A DNA stretch of 64,000 nucleotides from Celeribacter halophilus (GTDB lineage: Bacteria; Pseudomonadota; Alphaproteobacteria; Rhodobacterales; Rhodobacteraceae). The DNA is taken from contig NZ_FORY01000017.1 in assembly GCF_900114135.1 (NCBI RefSeq), positions 1 to 64,000 of the forward strand, given 5' to 3'. Of the stretch, positions 44,838 through 56,577 are shown in pieces. The notes under the pieces are model-generated. The model saw only the letters and a list, made by a program, of their open reading frames with translations. It did not search any database and was not told the DNA's origin. The position numbers were made by a program, and so were the translations under genes. Each line of letters starts with the position of its first letter. The first letter of the stretch is position 1.

Positions 44838-45935
44838 ATGGGAGCCTATATTCTACGGCGTTTGCTGCTGATCATTCCGACATTGATCGGGATTATGGTG
44901 GTCAATTTCGCGCTGACACAATTCGTGCCCGGTGGTCCGATCGAACAGGTGCTCGCCAATTTGCAAGGCGAGGGCGATGTCTTCGAATCGATTACAGGCG
45001 GGCAGGGTGATGCCATCGGTGCGAAAGATCTGGAGAGCACGGCCTATCAAAGCGAATACGCCGGCGCGCGCGGTTTGCCGCCCGAGTTTATCGCGGATCT
45101 GGAGAAACAATTCGGTCTCGACAAGCCGCCTCTGGAGCGGTTCCTGTCGATGATGTGGAACTATATGCGTTTTGATTTTGGCGAGAGCTATTTCAAATCG
45201 GAGGAAGTGCTGGATCTCGTCTGGGACAAGCTGCCAGTGTCGGTGTCATTGGGGCTCTGGGCGACGCTGATTTCCTATCTCGTGTCCATTCCGCTTGGCA
45301 TCCGCAAGGCGGTGAAGGACGGGTCGCAATTCGACACATGGACCTCCGGCATCATCATCGCGGCCTATGCGATCCCCGGGTTTCTGTTTGCCATCATGCT
45401 TCTGGTGCTCTTTGCCGGTGGCTCCTATTGGCAGATTTTCCCGCTGCGTGGCCTGACCTCGCCCAACTGGGACGAGTTGTCGCTTTTGGGCAAGATCGGG
45501 GACTATTTCTGGCACATCACCCTGCCTGTGGTGGCCTCTGTGATCTCGTCTTTCGCAACTCTGACGCTTTTGACGAAGAACTCTTTCCTCGACGAAATCC
45601 GCAAACAATATGTGGTGACGGCCAAGGCCAAGGGGCTACCCGAAAGCCGCGTTCTTTATGGTCATGTGTTCCGCAATGCGATGATGATCGTGATTGCGGG
45701 TTTTCCGGGGCTGTTCCTCGGGGTCTTTTTCGGCGGTTCGGTGATTATCGAAACGCTGTTCTCTTTGGATGGCTTGGGCCGCATGGGCTATGAGGCGGCA
45801 CTCGCCCGCGACTATCCGGTGATCTTCGGGACGTTGTTCTTTTTCGGTCTCATCGGTTTGCTCATCGGCATCCTTTCGGACCTGATGTATGTCTTCGTGG
45901 ATCCGCGTATCGACTTTGAGCGGAGGGATACATGA
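44838..45935 (+). CDS. yejB: ABC transporter permease YejB
   Basis: The 365-residue inner-membrane protein has an N-terminal helix (MGAYILRRLLLIIPTLIGIMVVNF), a large periplasmic insert (about 35-135) and five further helices with the EAA-type loop RKQYVVTAKAKGLPESRVLYGHVFRNAMM. This is the YejB/DppB plan. Its stop overlaps the yejE start by four bases. AAGGACGG precedes the ATG. Confidence 0.95.
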   Translation: MGAYILRRLLLIIPTLIGIMVVNFALTQFVPGGPIEQVLANLQGEGDVFESITGGQGDAIGAKDLESTAYQSEYAGARGLPPEFIADLEKQFGLDKPPLERFLSMMWNYMRFDFGESYFKSEEVLDLVWDKLPVSVSLGLWATLISYLVSIPLGIRKAVKDGSQFDTWTSGIIIAAYAIPGFLFAIMLLVLFAGGSYWQIFPLRGLTSPNWDELSLLGKIGDYFWHITLPVVASVISSFATLTLLTKNSFLDEIRKQYVVTAKAKGLPESRVLYGHVFRNAMMIVIAGFPGLFLGVFFGGSVIIETLFSLDGLGRMGYEAALARDYPVIFGTLFFFGLIGLLIGILSDLMYVFVDPRIDFERRDT

Positions 45936-47034
45936 GACTGTCCGAACTCAACCGCCGCCGCTGGCGGAATTTCAAATCGAACCGGCGTTCCTATTGGTCG
46001 CTGATCATCTTCTCGATCCTGTTCGGCCTCTCGCTCTTTGCCGAGTTTCTGGCCAATGACAAACCGATCCTCGTGCAATATCGCGGCAGCTACTACACGC
46101 CGGTCTTCAAATTCTATCCCGAGACGGAGTTTGGCGGCGATTTCAGGACGGAAGCCGTTTACCGCTATCCCGAAGTGCAATGTCTCATTGAAACGGGTGG
46201 TCTGGTGGACTGTTTCGACGATCCCGAAGGCTATATCGAAGACGCGCAAGACGGCGAGATCAATGGCGAGAAGATCGAGAAGGGCTGGATGCTTTGGCCG
46301 CCCATTCGCTATTCCTTCAACACCCAGGTCGAAGGACCGGGAGCCGCGCCATCGCCGCCCACTTCGCAGAACTGGCTGGGCACGGATGACACCAAGCGCG
46401 ATGTGGTCGCGCGGGTGATCTATGGCTTCCGCCTGTCGATCTTTTTCACACTTGTGGTCTCCGTCGCGTCTTCGCTTGTCGGGGTTGTCGCAGGCGCCAT
46501 TCAGGGCTTTTTCGGTGGCCGCACGGATTTGATTTTCCAACGCGTGCTGGAAATCTGGGGGGCGATGCCCTCGCTCTATGTGATCATCATTCTCTTTGCC
46601 ATTCTGGGGCGAAGTTTCTGGCTCTTGGTCTTTGTCACCATTCTGTTCGGCTGGACCGCTCTGGTCGGGGTGGTGCGTGCCGAATTCCTGCGGGCGCGGA
46701 ATTTCGAATATATTCGCGCGGCGCGGGCCTTGGGGGTTGGAAGCTGGACCATCATGTTCCGTCACATGCTGCCCAATGCGATGGTGGCAACGCTGACCAT
46801 GCTGCCCTTCATCGTGACGGGAAATATCGGCACGCTGGCCGCGCTGGATTTTCTGGGCTTCGGCTTGCCTAGCTCTTACCCCTCTCTGGGCGAGTTGACT
46901 CTACAGGCCAAGCAGAACCTTCAGGCCCCGTGGCTCGGTTTCACGGCCTTTTTCACCTATGCCATCATGCTCTCGCTTCTGGTCTTCATATTCGAAGGCG
47001 TGCGGGATGCGTTTGATCCAAGGAAAACCTTTCG

Positions 47035-47038
<4 letters not shown>
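45932..47038 (+). CDS. yejE: ABC transporter permease YejE
   Basis: The 368-residue partner permease starts with a basic RRRWRNFKSNRRSYWSLIIF segment, has a long periplasmic region (about 40-150) containing PTSQNWLGTDDTKRDV, and the C-terminal permease core with AEFLRARNFEYIRAARALGVG as the coupling loop. It overlaps yejB and yejF by four bases each, giving strict co-translation. Confidence 0.95.
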
Positions 47039-48642
<1,604 letters not shown>

Positions 48643-48747
48643 GAACCACCTGTCTCTTTTGCGACCTTGACTGTGCGTGTGTTGAAACGTGACGGGTTGT
48701 GACCATTGACATCGCTTGGTTCTTCCCTGAAAAGATAACAGGTTTCA

Positions 48748-48824
48748 GGGCCGTTAGCTCATCTGGATAGAGCGCCAAATTCCTAATTTGGAGGCAGCAG
48801 GTTCGAGTCCCGCACGGCCCACCA
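48748..48824 (+). tRNA. tRNA-Arg (anticodon CCT)
   Basis: The 77-nt cloverleaf has acceptor GGGCCGT/ACGGCCC, a D arm GCTC...GAGC, anticodon stem CCAAA/TTTGG with loop TTCCTAA (anticodon CCT), the T-loop GTTCGAGTC and an encoded CCA end. A possible TTGACA box lies at 48706-48711. It reads AGG codons. Confidence 0.95.
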
Positions 48825-48842
48825 TTCCCGCATAACGGTGCG

Positions 48843-48885
48843 CGTTAAGGGTAATAGCCTCAACTACAGCATGTTAGCGTTAACG
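48843..48885. promoter_or_regulatory. Two candidate LacI/GntR-type operators
   Basis: TGTTA-GCGT-TAACG (48872-48885) and CGTTA-AGGG-TAATA (48843-48856) are 14-bp imperfect dyads with a four-base centre, the same geometry as the E. coli GntR operator. They lie 29 bases apart, centre to centre, upstream of the LacI-type gene and suggest autoregulation. Confidence 0.5.
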
Positions 48886-48964
48886 GCTTTTATGCGCCCC
48901 AGATGGACAAGCCCGTTTTTTGATGTAAACTGTAGATGTTATAAACAGGCTGGAGGGTCAGGTC

Positions 48965-50023
48965 ATGTCGCAAGGTTCAGGAAATACACCTCCCAAAAGG
49001 CCGCTTACCCTCCGCGATGTGTCCGAAGCTTCCGGCGTTTCCGAGATGACCGTCAGTCGCGTCCTCAGAAATCGCGGTGATGTTTCCGAGGCTACACGCG
49101 CGAAAGTTTTGGAAGCGGCCCGGGAACTCGGGTATGTGCCGAACAAGATTGCGGGCGCACTTGCGTCCAGTCGGGTGAACCTTGTGGCCGTGATTATCCC
49201 GTCCATGTCGAACATGGTCTTTCCAGAAGTAATGACCGGCATCAATGACGTACTTGAGGGAACGGAGCTTCAGGCGGTTGTGGGCATCACGAATTACAAA
49301 CCGGAGCGCGAAGAAACGGTTTTGTATCAGATGCTCTCGTGGCGCCCCTCCGGTGTGATCATCGCAGGGTTGGAACATACCGAAGCGGCCAAAGCCATGA
49401 TGGGCGCAGCGGGTATTCCGATTGTCGAAATCATGGATACTGATGGTGAGGCGATCGATTCCGCAGTCGGCATTTCCCATCGGCGCGCGGGCCGGAAAAT
49501 GGCGCAGGCGATCATTGATGCGGGTTACAAGCGGATCGGGTTTCTGGGCACAAAAATGCCGCTTGATCACCGTGCCCGCAAACGGTTCGAGGGCTTCACC
49601 GAAGTTCTCGCCAAATCCGGTCTGGAGATCTCCGATAGCGAATTCTATTCCGGCGGCTCCGCGCTCAAGAAGGGGCGCGAGATGACCGAGGCCATTCTCA
49701 AGAGAAACGTCGAAGAGCCTTTGGATTTCCTGTATTATTCCAACGATATGATTGGAGCTGGCGGCCTTATGTATTGTCTCGACAACGGCATAGATGTGCC
49801 GGGGGACATCGGGCTTGCGGGGTTCAACGGGATCGAATTTCTCGACGGTTTGCCGCGCAAGCTGGCGACGATGGATGCCTGTCGTCTTGAAATCGGGCGT
49901 GCTGCGGCGGAGATTATTGCCAAGCGCGTCGAAAGTGACGGGTCCGCCGGCGGCGAGATCATCACATTGGAGCCATCGCTCGAAATCGGTGATACGTTGA
50001 AGCGGAAGAAAAAGCCGGTTTGA
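48965..50023 (+). CDS. LacI-family transcriptional regulator, GntR (gluconate) branch
   Basis: The 352-residue repressor has an N-terminal HTH with hinge ([23 protein letters not shown] at about 14-36, then [14 protein letters not shown]) and a periplasmic-binding-like effector domain ([32 protein letters not shown]). The opening resembles gluconate repressor GntR. Candidate operators precede it. No gluconate genes are in the window, so its targets must be elsewhere, or it may be orphaned; ilvD follows but is a biosynthetic gene. Confidence 0.9.
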   Translation: MSQGSGNTPPKRPLTLRDVSEASGVSEMTVSRVLRNRGDVSEATRAKVLEAARELGYVPNKIAGALASSRVNLVAVIIPSMSNMVFPEVMTGINDVLEGTELQAVVGITNYKPEREETVLYQMLSWRPSGVIIAGLEHTEAAKAMMGAAGIPIVEIMDTDGEAIDSAVGISHRRAGRKMAQAIIDAGYKRIGFLGTKMPLDHRARKRFEGFTEVLAKSGLEISDSEFYSGGSALKKGREMTEAILKRNVEEPLDFLYYSNDMIGAGGLMYCLDNGIDVPGDIGLAGFNGIEFLDGLPRKLATMDACRLEIGRAAAEIIAKRVESDGSAGGEIITLEPSLEIGDTLKRKKKPV

Positions 50024-50186
50024 GACGTTAAGACCGCAAACTGTCTGCATTTGCGACGATTCCAGCAACTTTATTCATCTGCGCACAGGCGTTCGTGACT
50101 GGAAATGTCGCGACGAAAGCCTTATGCAACGACAACCCCGTCCGTTAAGGCGGATAAATGACGTACACATAACGAAAGCCAACACC

Positions 50187-52034
50187 ATGCCACATTACAG
50201 ATCCCGCCGCTCGACCCATGGCAGGAATATGGCCGGTGCCCGCGGACTTTGGCGCGCAACCGGCATGACCGATGGAGACTTTGGTAAGCCGATTATCGCG
50301 GTCGTGAACTCCTTCACGCAATTCGTGCCCGGCCACGTCCATCTCAAGGATCTCGGCCAGATGGTTGCCCGCGAGATCGAGAAGTCCGGCGGTGTGGCGA
50401 AGGAGTTCAACACCATTGCTGTCGATGATGGCATCGCCATGGGGCATGACGGGATGCTCTATTCCCTGCCGTCGCGCGAAGTCATCGCGGATAGCGTGGA
50501 ATATATGGTCAACGCCCATTGTGCGGATGCGATGGTCTGTATCTCCAACTGCGACAAGATCACGCCTGGTATGATGATGGCCGCGATGCGCCTGAACATT
50601 CCTGTGATCTTCGTCTCCGGTGGTCCGATGGAAGCGGGCAAAATCGATATTGCCGACCTCGATATGACAAAGGTCGATCTCGTCGATGCAATGGTTGCGG
50701 CGGCCAATGACGATTTCACCGATGCGCAGGTTCAACATATTGAAGAGAATGCCTGCCCGACCTGCGGGTCGTGCTCGGGTATGTTTACCGCCAACTCGAT
50801 GAACTGTCTGGCCGAAGCGCTGGGTCTCGCGCTGCCGGGGAACGGTTCGACGCTTGCAACCCATGCGGACCGCAAAAACCTGTTCCTCGAAGCCGGTCGC
50901 AAGATCGTCGAGATCACCAAGCGCCACTATGAGGGCGAGGAAAAAGGGTTCTTGCCGCGCGAGATTGCGACATTCGAAGCCTTCGAGAACGCCATGTCTT
51001 TGGACATTGCGATGGGCGGCTCCACGAACACGGTTCTGCACCTCTTGGCAATTGCGCATGAGGGTAAGGTCGATTTCACCATGCAGGACATTGACCGCTT
51101 GTCTCGCAAAGTGCCCTGTTTGTGTAAGGTCGCCCCCAACATTCCGAACGTCCATATGGAAGACGTGCACCGTGCAGGTGGTATATTCTCCATTCTGGGC
51201 GAGATGTTGCGCGGCGGCTTACTTCATGGAGATGCCCGCACGGTGCATTCGGAAAGCCTGGCGGCTGCGATTGCCAAGTGGGACATCAAGGTTGCCAACA
51301 ATCCCGAGGCCGAGACGCTGTTCAAAGCGGCGCCCGGTGGTGTACGCACGACACAGGCATTCTCCACGGAGAACCGCTACAAGGAACTTGATACCGACCG
51401 CGAAAACGGCGTGATCCGTTCCGTCGAACATGCTTTCTCTAAAGAGGGCGGATTGGCTGTCCTGTTCGGCAATATCGCCGAGCGTGGCTGTATCGTGAAA
51501 ACGGCGGGTGTGGATGACAGCATCCTGAAATTCACGGGCACCGCTCATGTGTTTGAATCACAGGACGACGCTGTTGAAGGCATTCTGACGCGCAAGGTCA
51601 AAGCCGGCGAGATTGTCATCATTCGCTACGAAGGTCCGCAAGGCGGTCCGGGGATGCAGGAAATGCTTTACCCGACCTCCTATCTGAAATCCAAAGGTCT
51701 CGGCAAGAAATGCGCGCTTTTGACCGACGGACGGTTCTCTGGCGGGACCTCCGGTCTTTCCATCGGACACGCGTCTCCCGAAGCCGCCGAGGGCGGTGTG
51801 ATCGGGTTGGTCGAGAGCGGCGATGTGATCGAGATCGACATTCCGAACCGCTCGATCCAGCTCAAGGTTGACGATGCCACACTGGCCGCGCGCCGCGAGG
51901 CCAAAGGTCCGCTACCATGGAAACCCGCGAAACCGCGTCCGCGTGCCGTGTCCACCGCCCTCAAGGCCTACGCGATGTTTGCCTCTTCGGCAGACAAGGG
52001 CGGTGTGCGAATCTTGCCGGATGAGGCGGAATAA
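50187..52034 (+). CDS. ilvD: Dihydroxy-acid dehydratase
   Basis: IlvD is the iron-sulfur dehydratase of branched-chain amino acid synthesis. The 615-residue protein matches the long enterobacterial form: [24 protein letters not shown]-like start, [13 protein letters not shown], the cluster cysteines in CISNCDK and [30 protein letters not shown] and the C-terminal [14 protein letters not shown]. It is not the related phosphogluconate dehydratase Edd. The frame opens at 50124; I chose 50187 because the family starts there, although its ribosome site is weak. A terminator follows. Confidence 0.96.
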   Translation: MPHYRSRRSTHGRNMAGARGLWRATGMTDGDFGKPIIAVVNSFTQFVPGHVHLKDLGQMVAREIEKSGGVAKEFNTIAVDDGIAMGHDGMLYSLPSREVIADSVEYMVNAHCADAMVCISNCDKITPGMMMAAMRLNIPVIFVSGGPMEAGKIDIADLDMTKVDLVDAMVAAANDDFTDAQVQHIEENACPTCGSCSGMFTANSMNCLAEALGLALPGNGSTLATHADRKNLFLEAGRKIVEITKRHYEGEEKGFLPREIATFEAFENAMSLDIAMGGSTNTVLHLLAIAHEGKVDFTMQDIDRLSRKVPCLCKVAPNIPNVHMEDVHRAGGIFSILGEMLRGGLLHGDARTVHSESLAAAIAKWDIKVANNPEAETLFKAAPGGVRTTQAFSTENRYKELDTDRENGVIRSVEHAFSKEGGLAVLFGNIAERGCIVKTAGVDDSILKFTGTAHVFESQDDAVEGILTRKVKAGEIVIIRYEGPQGGPGMQEMLYPTSYLKSKGLGKKCALLTDGRFSGGTSGLSIGHASPEAAEGGVIGLVESGDVIEIDIPNRSIQLKVDDATLAARREAKGPLPWKPAKPRPRAVSTALKAYAMFASSADKGGVRILPDEAE

Positions 52035-52059
52035 GGCTTTTATCCTGTCATAGATTACG

Positions 52060-52090
52060 AAACGCCGCTCTGTTCAGGGCGGCGTTTTGC
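52060..52090 (+). terminator. Intrinsic terminator after ilvD
   Basis: A perfect 8-bp stem (52061-52068/52079-52086) with a 10-nt loop and a short T-run, 26 bases after the ilvD stop. Confidence 0.85.
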
Positions 52091-52134
52091 TTTGGGGCCT
52101 CACCAACTCGGTGTTGCTGGTTCTCACGCGGGCC

Positions 52135-53046
52135 TTAGCGGCGGGCGGTCATCAATGGCTGATCGGCACCGTAGAGGATCAGCGCACCCGTTTCGTCAAT
52201 GTCAAAGCGGTCTACGTTGGACAGAGCGTCCAGAACACGAGCCTCCTGCTGCATCTGCGCTTCCGGACACATCATTCTCGTTGCAGCCAAAGGACCGAAC
52301 CTCAACCCTTCGCCGGTTAGTTCGAAGCCGCCCGTGAAACGGTTGCAGCCTGTGGAGCCGGACACTTGCATGTCCTGAAAGGCGAGGGTGGCAGGAGTGG
52401 CGTCGATAACCTCGGTTCCGGCAACTTCTTCGATCTGCCATTCAGGGCCGGATAGCAAATCGGCGGGCGCACCGGCGCAGCCGCGCAGCGTGGTTTCGCC
52501 CAGACTGAGGACAGCACTTTCGGGGTAGGTCTGGCCACTCATGTCGTCGTGGCAGATTTCGGAACGGATCGTGAGGCCGAAGGTCTCCATGTCATAGGTC
52601 AGCCCATGCACGGCAACCTGTGCGGGCGGCAGATCGCCCTCAATTACCGTTTCGCCATAGTCCAATTCGGCGCGAAACCGGCCCTCTTCAACAGAGATAC
52701 GCCATCCGGGTTCATTGCCATGCGCCACCCACGGGTGATCGGATGTTTGCAGGGTGCAGTCCATATCCGCCTCCCCCCATGTCAAACGCGCTTTATTGCC
52801 TTTGCTCCAGAATTCGGCTTTCTCCGCCTCGTTGACATAGCGGGCACCGGAGGCAGAGATGGCCTCTTCCAAAATCAGAACACGTCCGCCCAGATCAAGG
52901 ATCGCTGCGTCCTGTGCAAATCCGACACGACCAAAGGCGCCATCACAAAGAACCTGTGTGTTAAAGCCTGTCGGCATACCGCCCGCCAGAGCCGGCGCGG
53001 ACACAGTTAAAAAACCAAGACAATAAAAAAGACCAGAAACCTGCAT
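52135..53046 (-). CDS. Exported MliC-META domain protein
   Basis: The 303-residue protein has a signal peptide (about 1-22, VSGLFYCLGFLTVSAPALAGG). The first domain (about 30-95) resembles MliC lysozyme inhibitors (VLCDGAFGRVGF, LTWGEADMDC, with two cysteines). A middle segment (about 100-205) resembles the COG3650-type region (WVAHGNEPGWRISV, EICHDDMSGQTYP). The end (about 212-303) is a META/HslJ domain (EWQIEEVAGT, MQVSGSTGCNRFTGGFEL, MMCPEAQMQQEARVLDAL). GAGGA precedes the ATG at 53046. It could bind lysozyme and act in envelope stress. It is divergent from the thi operon. Confidence 0.85.
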   Translation of the reverse strand: MQVSGLFYCLGFLTVSAPALAGGMPTGFNTQVLCDGAFGRVGFAQDAAILDLGGRVLILEEAISASGARYVNEAEKAEFWSKGNKARLTWGEADMDCTLQTSDHPWVAHGNEPGWRISVEEGRFRAELDYGETVIEGDLPPAQVAVHGLTYDMETFGLTIRSEICHDDMSGQTYPESAVLSLGETTLRGCAGAPADLLSGPEWQIEEVAGTEVIDATPATLAFQDMQVSGSTGCNRFTGGFELTGEGLRFGPLAATRMMCPEAQMQQEARVLDALSNVDRFDIDETGALILYGADQPLMTARR

Positions 53047-53197
53047 GACGTCCTCACTTATATCAAACCCCTCGAAGAATAGGGGAAAGCCCGAAGGGCG
53101 TCCATGATGAGACACATCACGTCTTTGCGTCGGTCATTTCCCGCCACAGGCACAAAGCCGCGTAGGGCTTGCACTTCTGTCAAATGCGCCCTAGCTT

Positions 53198-53290
53198 CGC
53201 CCTCACCTCGGGGTGCCCGTGTCTGACACGGCTGAGATGCACACTGCGAACCCGTTGAACCTGAACCGGCTAACACCGGCGGAGGGAAGG
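53198..53290 (+). ncRNA. TPP riboswitch (THI element)
   Basis: The conserved TPP pieces appear in order: TCGGGGTGCCC, a short P3 stem (CCGTGT/ACACGG), GGCTGAGATGCAC, then ACCCGTTGAACCTGAACCGG, CTAACACCGGC and GGAGGGAAGG. P1 pairs CCCTC (53200-53204) with GAGGG (53282-53286). It lies about 55 bases before thiB and would reduce expression of the thiamine importer when thiamine pyrophosphate is abundant. Confidence 0.97.
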
Positions 53291-53344
53291 TATCAGCACT
53301 TTACGGCTGCCCTTTTTCTTCGCCCATATTGTATGGAGCGAGCC

Positions 53345-54319
53345 ATGAAATATGGTCTAACCCTAGCAGCCATGCTGGCTGCGACCTCTGCTTCGGCAGA
53401 AACGCTTACTGTTTATGCGCCAGATTACTTTGCTTCCGAATGGGGCCCCGGTCCTGCGATCAAGGCAGCATTCGAGGCGCAATGTGATTGCGAACTTGAA
53501 TATGTGACCGGAGATGTCCTGCCGCGTCTGCGTCTTGAAGGTGCGCGCACGAAGGCCGATGTCGCCATTGGTATCAATGTGGATGCGATGAAACAGGCGC
53601 GCGAAACGGGGCTCTTTGCGCCGCACGACGTTGACCTGTCGCCGTTGACCATGCCGATTGAGTGGACAGACGAGACATTCCTGCCGTTTGACTGGTCTTT
53701 TGCGGCTTTCGTCTATGACAATACGAAAATCACCAATCCGCCGACGTCTTTCGAGGAATTGGTGAATTCGGAAGAAGACTGGAAAATTGCCATTCAGGAC
53801 CCGCGCACATCAAGCTCTGGTCTGACGCTTGTGCTGTGGGGGCATGAGGTCTTTGGCGATGATGTGGAAGAGGCATGGGCCAAGCTTGCCCCCAAAGTGA
53901 CCACCGTGACCAAGGGCTGGTCCGAAGCCTATGGCATGTTCACCGACGGGCAGGTGGATATGGTGCTCTCCTATACCGTCTCGCCTGCCTATCATATCAT
54001 CGCGGAAGAGGACGAGACCAAGTCGGCGGCTTTGTTCGACGAAGGGCATTATATGTCGGTTGAGTTGACCGCGAAGCTTGCGGGCACGGATCAGCCGGAA
54101 CTGGCGGATGCCTTCATGAATTTTGTGCTCTCCCCCGCGTTTCAGGAGATCATCCCTACCGCCAACTGGTCCTATCCTGCGGCCTTGCCGAAGGAACAAT
54201 GGCCTGATGCTTTTTCACAGTTGAACTATCCGGAGAAAGCCATCCTTCTGGGAGAAGACGAGGCTGCGGCCTTGCGCGATGAAGCGATTGCCGAATGGCG
54301 CGCCGCATTTTCCCGATAG
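53345..54319 (+). CDS. thiB: Thiamine ABC transporter substrate-binding protein
   Basis: ThiB binds thiamine and its phosphates in the periplasm. The 324-residue protein has a signal peptide (MKYGLTLAAMLAATSASAE, 1-19) and the ThiB blocks LTVYAPDYFASEWGPGPAIKAAFE, YVTGDVLPRLRLEG, LPFDWSFAAFVYD, KGWSEAYGMFTDGQVDMVLSYT and ANWSYPA. GGAG lies seven bases before the ATG at 53345. It follows the TPP riboswitch and overlaps thiP by 25 bases. Confidence 0.95.
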   Translation: MKYGLTLAAMLAATSASAETLTVYAPDYFASEWGPGPAIKAAFEAQCDCELEYVTGDVLPRLRLEGARTKADVAIGINVDAMKQARETGLFAPHDVDLSPLTMPIEWTDETFLPFDWSFAAFVYDNTKITNPPTSFEELVNSEEDWKIAIQDPRTSSSGLTLVLWGHEVFGDDVEEAWAKLAPKVTTVTKGWSEAYGMFTDGQVDMVLSYTVSPAYHIIAEEDETKSAALFDEGHYMSVELTAKLAGTDQPELADAFMNFVLSPAFQEIIPTANWSYPAALPKEQWPDAFSQLNYPEKAILLGEDEAAALRDEAIAEWRAAFSR

Positions 54320-55839
54320 CGCTCTGGCCTGGTCTCATTGCGGCGGCTCTGGTCGCCGCTTTGAGTTTCGGGACACTGGTTGCGGTTGCCTTGCGCGCGG
54401 AGAGTTTCTCTGCGCTCTCGGAATTCGACTGGATGGCGGTGCGGTTTACCGTGGCGCAGGCGCTGCTCTCGGCGTTTCTCTCGGTCGCTTTCGCCATCCC
54501 CGCCGCCCGTGCCTTGGCGCGTCGGAGCTTTCCGGGGCGGGGTGTGTTGATTACTTTGCTGGGCGCACCGTTTATCCTGCCGACGATTGTTGCAATCCTC
54601 GGTTTGACGGCTGTATTCGGCCAGTCCGGTTTCGTCTCCAAACTGCTGCTTTGGGCCGGATTGGAGCCGATTTCTATCTATGGTTTTCACGGCGTGATCT
54701 TGGCGCATGTGTTCTACAACCTGCCACTGGCAACGCGACTGCTCCTTCAGGGCTGGGGGGCGATCCCCGCAGAGCGGTTTCGTCTCGCATCTTCCCTGCA
54801 TTTCGGACCGTCGGAAGTCTTTCGCCATATTGAGCGACCGATGCTCAAAGAGATTATCCCCGGCGCCTTCACCGTTATCTTCCTGATTTGCACAACATCT
54901 TTCGCCGTAGCATTGACCTTTGGTGGAGGGCCGAAGGCGACGACTGTTGAACTCGCGATCTACGAGGCCTTCCGCTATGACTTCAATCTCGGAAAAGCAT
55001 CGCTCCTCGCGCTTGTTCAGGTAGTGATCTGTGCGCTGGCTGTTGCTGCCTCGCTTAAATTCAGAGTGCCACAGATGGGTGCGGGCGGTCTCAACAGGGT
55101 GGTGCAGAGGTTTGATGCCATGACCTTGCGGACGCGAGTGGTTGATCTGTTCTGGATTGTCGCTGTCAGCCTGTTCCTCCTGATGCCGCTTCTGGCCATT
55201 GCGCTGCGTGGTGCGGCGGGGATGGCCGATCTGCCTGCCTCGATCTGGGGGGCGGCGCTCCGATCCATTGCGACGGCATTGGGCTCTGCTGCTTTGGCGA
55301 TTCTCCTGTCGCTCGCTCTGGCGCTTTCTGCGATGCGCTGGCGAGGGCTGGAGATCATCGGCATGTCGTCTATTGCCGCGTCTCCTCTGGTGATGGGCAC
55401 AGGGCTTTATATCGTGCTCTTTGCCTTGACCGATCCGGCGGATTGGGCGCTGCCCATCACGGCTCTGGTCAATGCGGTGATGTCGATGCCGTTTATCTTG
55501 CGCGCATTGGGGCCGGCGCTGGCGGGTGCTGAGCGGGATTACGGGCGTTTGGCGAATAGTCTTGGCGTGACGGGGCTGAACCGGCTGCGTCTCATCCTTC
55601 TGCCGCGTTTGCGCGTTGCGATGGGGTTCTCTGCCGGATTGGCGGCGGCCCTCTCGATGGGTGACTTGGGAGTGATCGCGCTTTTCGCCAGACCTGAAGC
55701 TGCGACACTACCTTTGCAAATCTACCGTCTCATGGGGTCCTATCGCATAGACCAAGCGATGGGAGCGGCATTGCTGCTTCTAGGGCTGAGTTTGGGTCTG
55801 TTTTATATCTTTGATCGTTGGGGGAAGCATCGTGCTTGA
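54295..55839 (+). CDS. thiP: Thiamine ABC transporter permease
   Basis: ThiP is the fused two-domain membrane subunit of the thiamine importer. The 514-residue protein has two sets of about six helices; each half has a coupling loop (WGAIPAERFRLASSLHFGP and AERDYGRLANSLGVTG). The start overlaps the end of thiB by 25 bases, and its stop overlaps the thiQ GTG start by eight, so the three genes are translated together. Confidence 0.94.
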   Translation: MARRIFPIALWPGLIAAALVAALSFGTLVAVALRAESFSALSEFDWMAVRFTVAQALLSAFLSVAFAIPAARALARRSFPGRGVLITLLGAPFILPTIVAILGLTAVFGQSGFVSKLLLWAGLEPISIYGFHGVILAHVFYNLPLATRLLLQGWGAIPAERFRLASSLHFGPSEVFRHIERPMLKEIIPGAFTVIFLICTTSFAVALTFGGGPKATTVELAIYEAFRYDFNLGKASLLALVQVVICALAVAASLKFRVPQMGAGGLNRVVQRFDAMTLRTRVVDLFWIVAVSLFLLMPLLAIALRGAAGMADLPASIWGAALRSIATALGSAALAILLSLALALSAMRWRGLEIIGMSSIAASPLVMGTGLYIVLFALTDPADWALPITALVNAVMSMPFILRALGPALAGAERDYGRLANSLGVTGLNRLRLILLPRLRVAMGFSAGLAAALSMGDLGVIALFARPEAATLPLQIYRLMGSYRIDQAMGAALLLLGLSLGLFYIFDRWGKHRA

Positions 55840-56527
55840 ATTGCAATCCATCCGCCTCACGCAGGGGGATTTCACACTATCTGCGGATTGTGTGATTCCT
55901 GCGGGTGCGCGCGTGGCGGTGATCGGGCCGTCTGGCGCGGGTAAGTCCACGTTGCTGTCCGTGATCGGCGGATTTGAAACCCCTGACGCAGGCCGCATGT
56001 TATGGGACGGGGTGGACCTGACGCAAGCGTTGCCGCATGAGCGCCCGATTGCGCATCTGTTTCAGGATAACAACCTTTTCGCTCATATGTCGGCGGCTGA
56101 AAATGTCGGCTTGGGGATAAGGCCAAATCTGCGCCTAACCGAAGCGGAGAAAGCCCGCGTCACGGATGCACTGGCTGCGGTTGGTTTGTCCGGTCTGGAG
56201 GGGCGGCGCCCGGCAGAGCTGTCCGGCGGGCAACAAAGCCGTGTCGCGCTTGCGCGGGTGCTGGTGCAGGAAAAGCCTATCATCCTGCTGGACGAGCCGT
56301 TCTCGGCACTCGGGCCAGCCATGCGCGGCGAGATGATCGGTTTGGCCAAAGAGGTTAGTGAACGTCTTGGCGCGACGATGTTGATGGTCACCCATGACAT
56401 TGCGGATGTGGACCGGTTTGCCGATCTGGTGATTTGGATCGAGGATGGTCAGTGTCAGCCACCGCGCGACTGGGGTGAGATGAAAGCCAATCCGCCACAG
56501 GGGCTCAAAAGCTACATTGGAACATGA
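55832..56527 (+). CDS. thiQ: Thiamine ABC transporter ATP-binding protein
   Basis: The 231-residue ATPase has Walker A GPSGAGKST (about 33-41), FQDNNLFAHMSAAENVGLG, the signature LSGGQQSRVALAR, Walker B IILLDEPFSALG and VTHDIADV. I chose the GTG at 55832 (LELQSIRL follows), which has GGGGGAAG upstream; a TTG at 55811 opens the frame earlier. It ends the thi operon at a terminator. Confidence 0.94.
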   Translation: MLELQSIRLTQGDFTLSADCVIPAGARVAVIGPSGAGKSTLLSVIGGFETPDAGRMLWDGVDLTQALPHERPIAHLFQDNNLFAHMSAAENVGLGIRPNLRLTEAEKARVTDALAAVGLSGLEGRRPAELSGGQQSRVALARVLVQEKPIILLDEPFSALGPAMRGEMIGLAKEVSERLGATMLMVTHDIADVDRFADLVIWIEDGQCQPPRDWGEMKANPPQGLKSYIGT

Positions 56528-56558
56528 AAAAAGCGCCCCAAATCGGGGCGCTTTCTTT
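56528..56558. terminator. Terminator between thiQ and petC
   Basis: A perfect 10-bp stem (56530-56539/56545-56554) with a 5-nt loop, A-rich on the left and T-rich on the right. It can serve thiQ and the convergent petC. Confidence 0.9.
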
Positions 56559-56577
56559 TGGTGCTTGGTCGCAGGCG

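Noticed and set aside
48748-48960. Integrative element at tRNA-Arg(CCT)
   Set aside because: No integrase or repeated tRNA end lies beside it; the next genes are ordinary.
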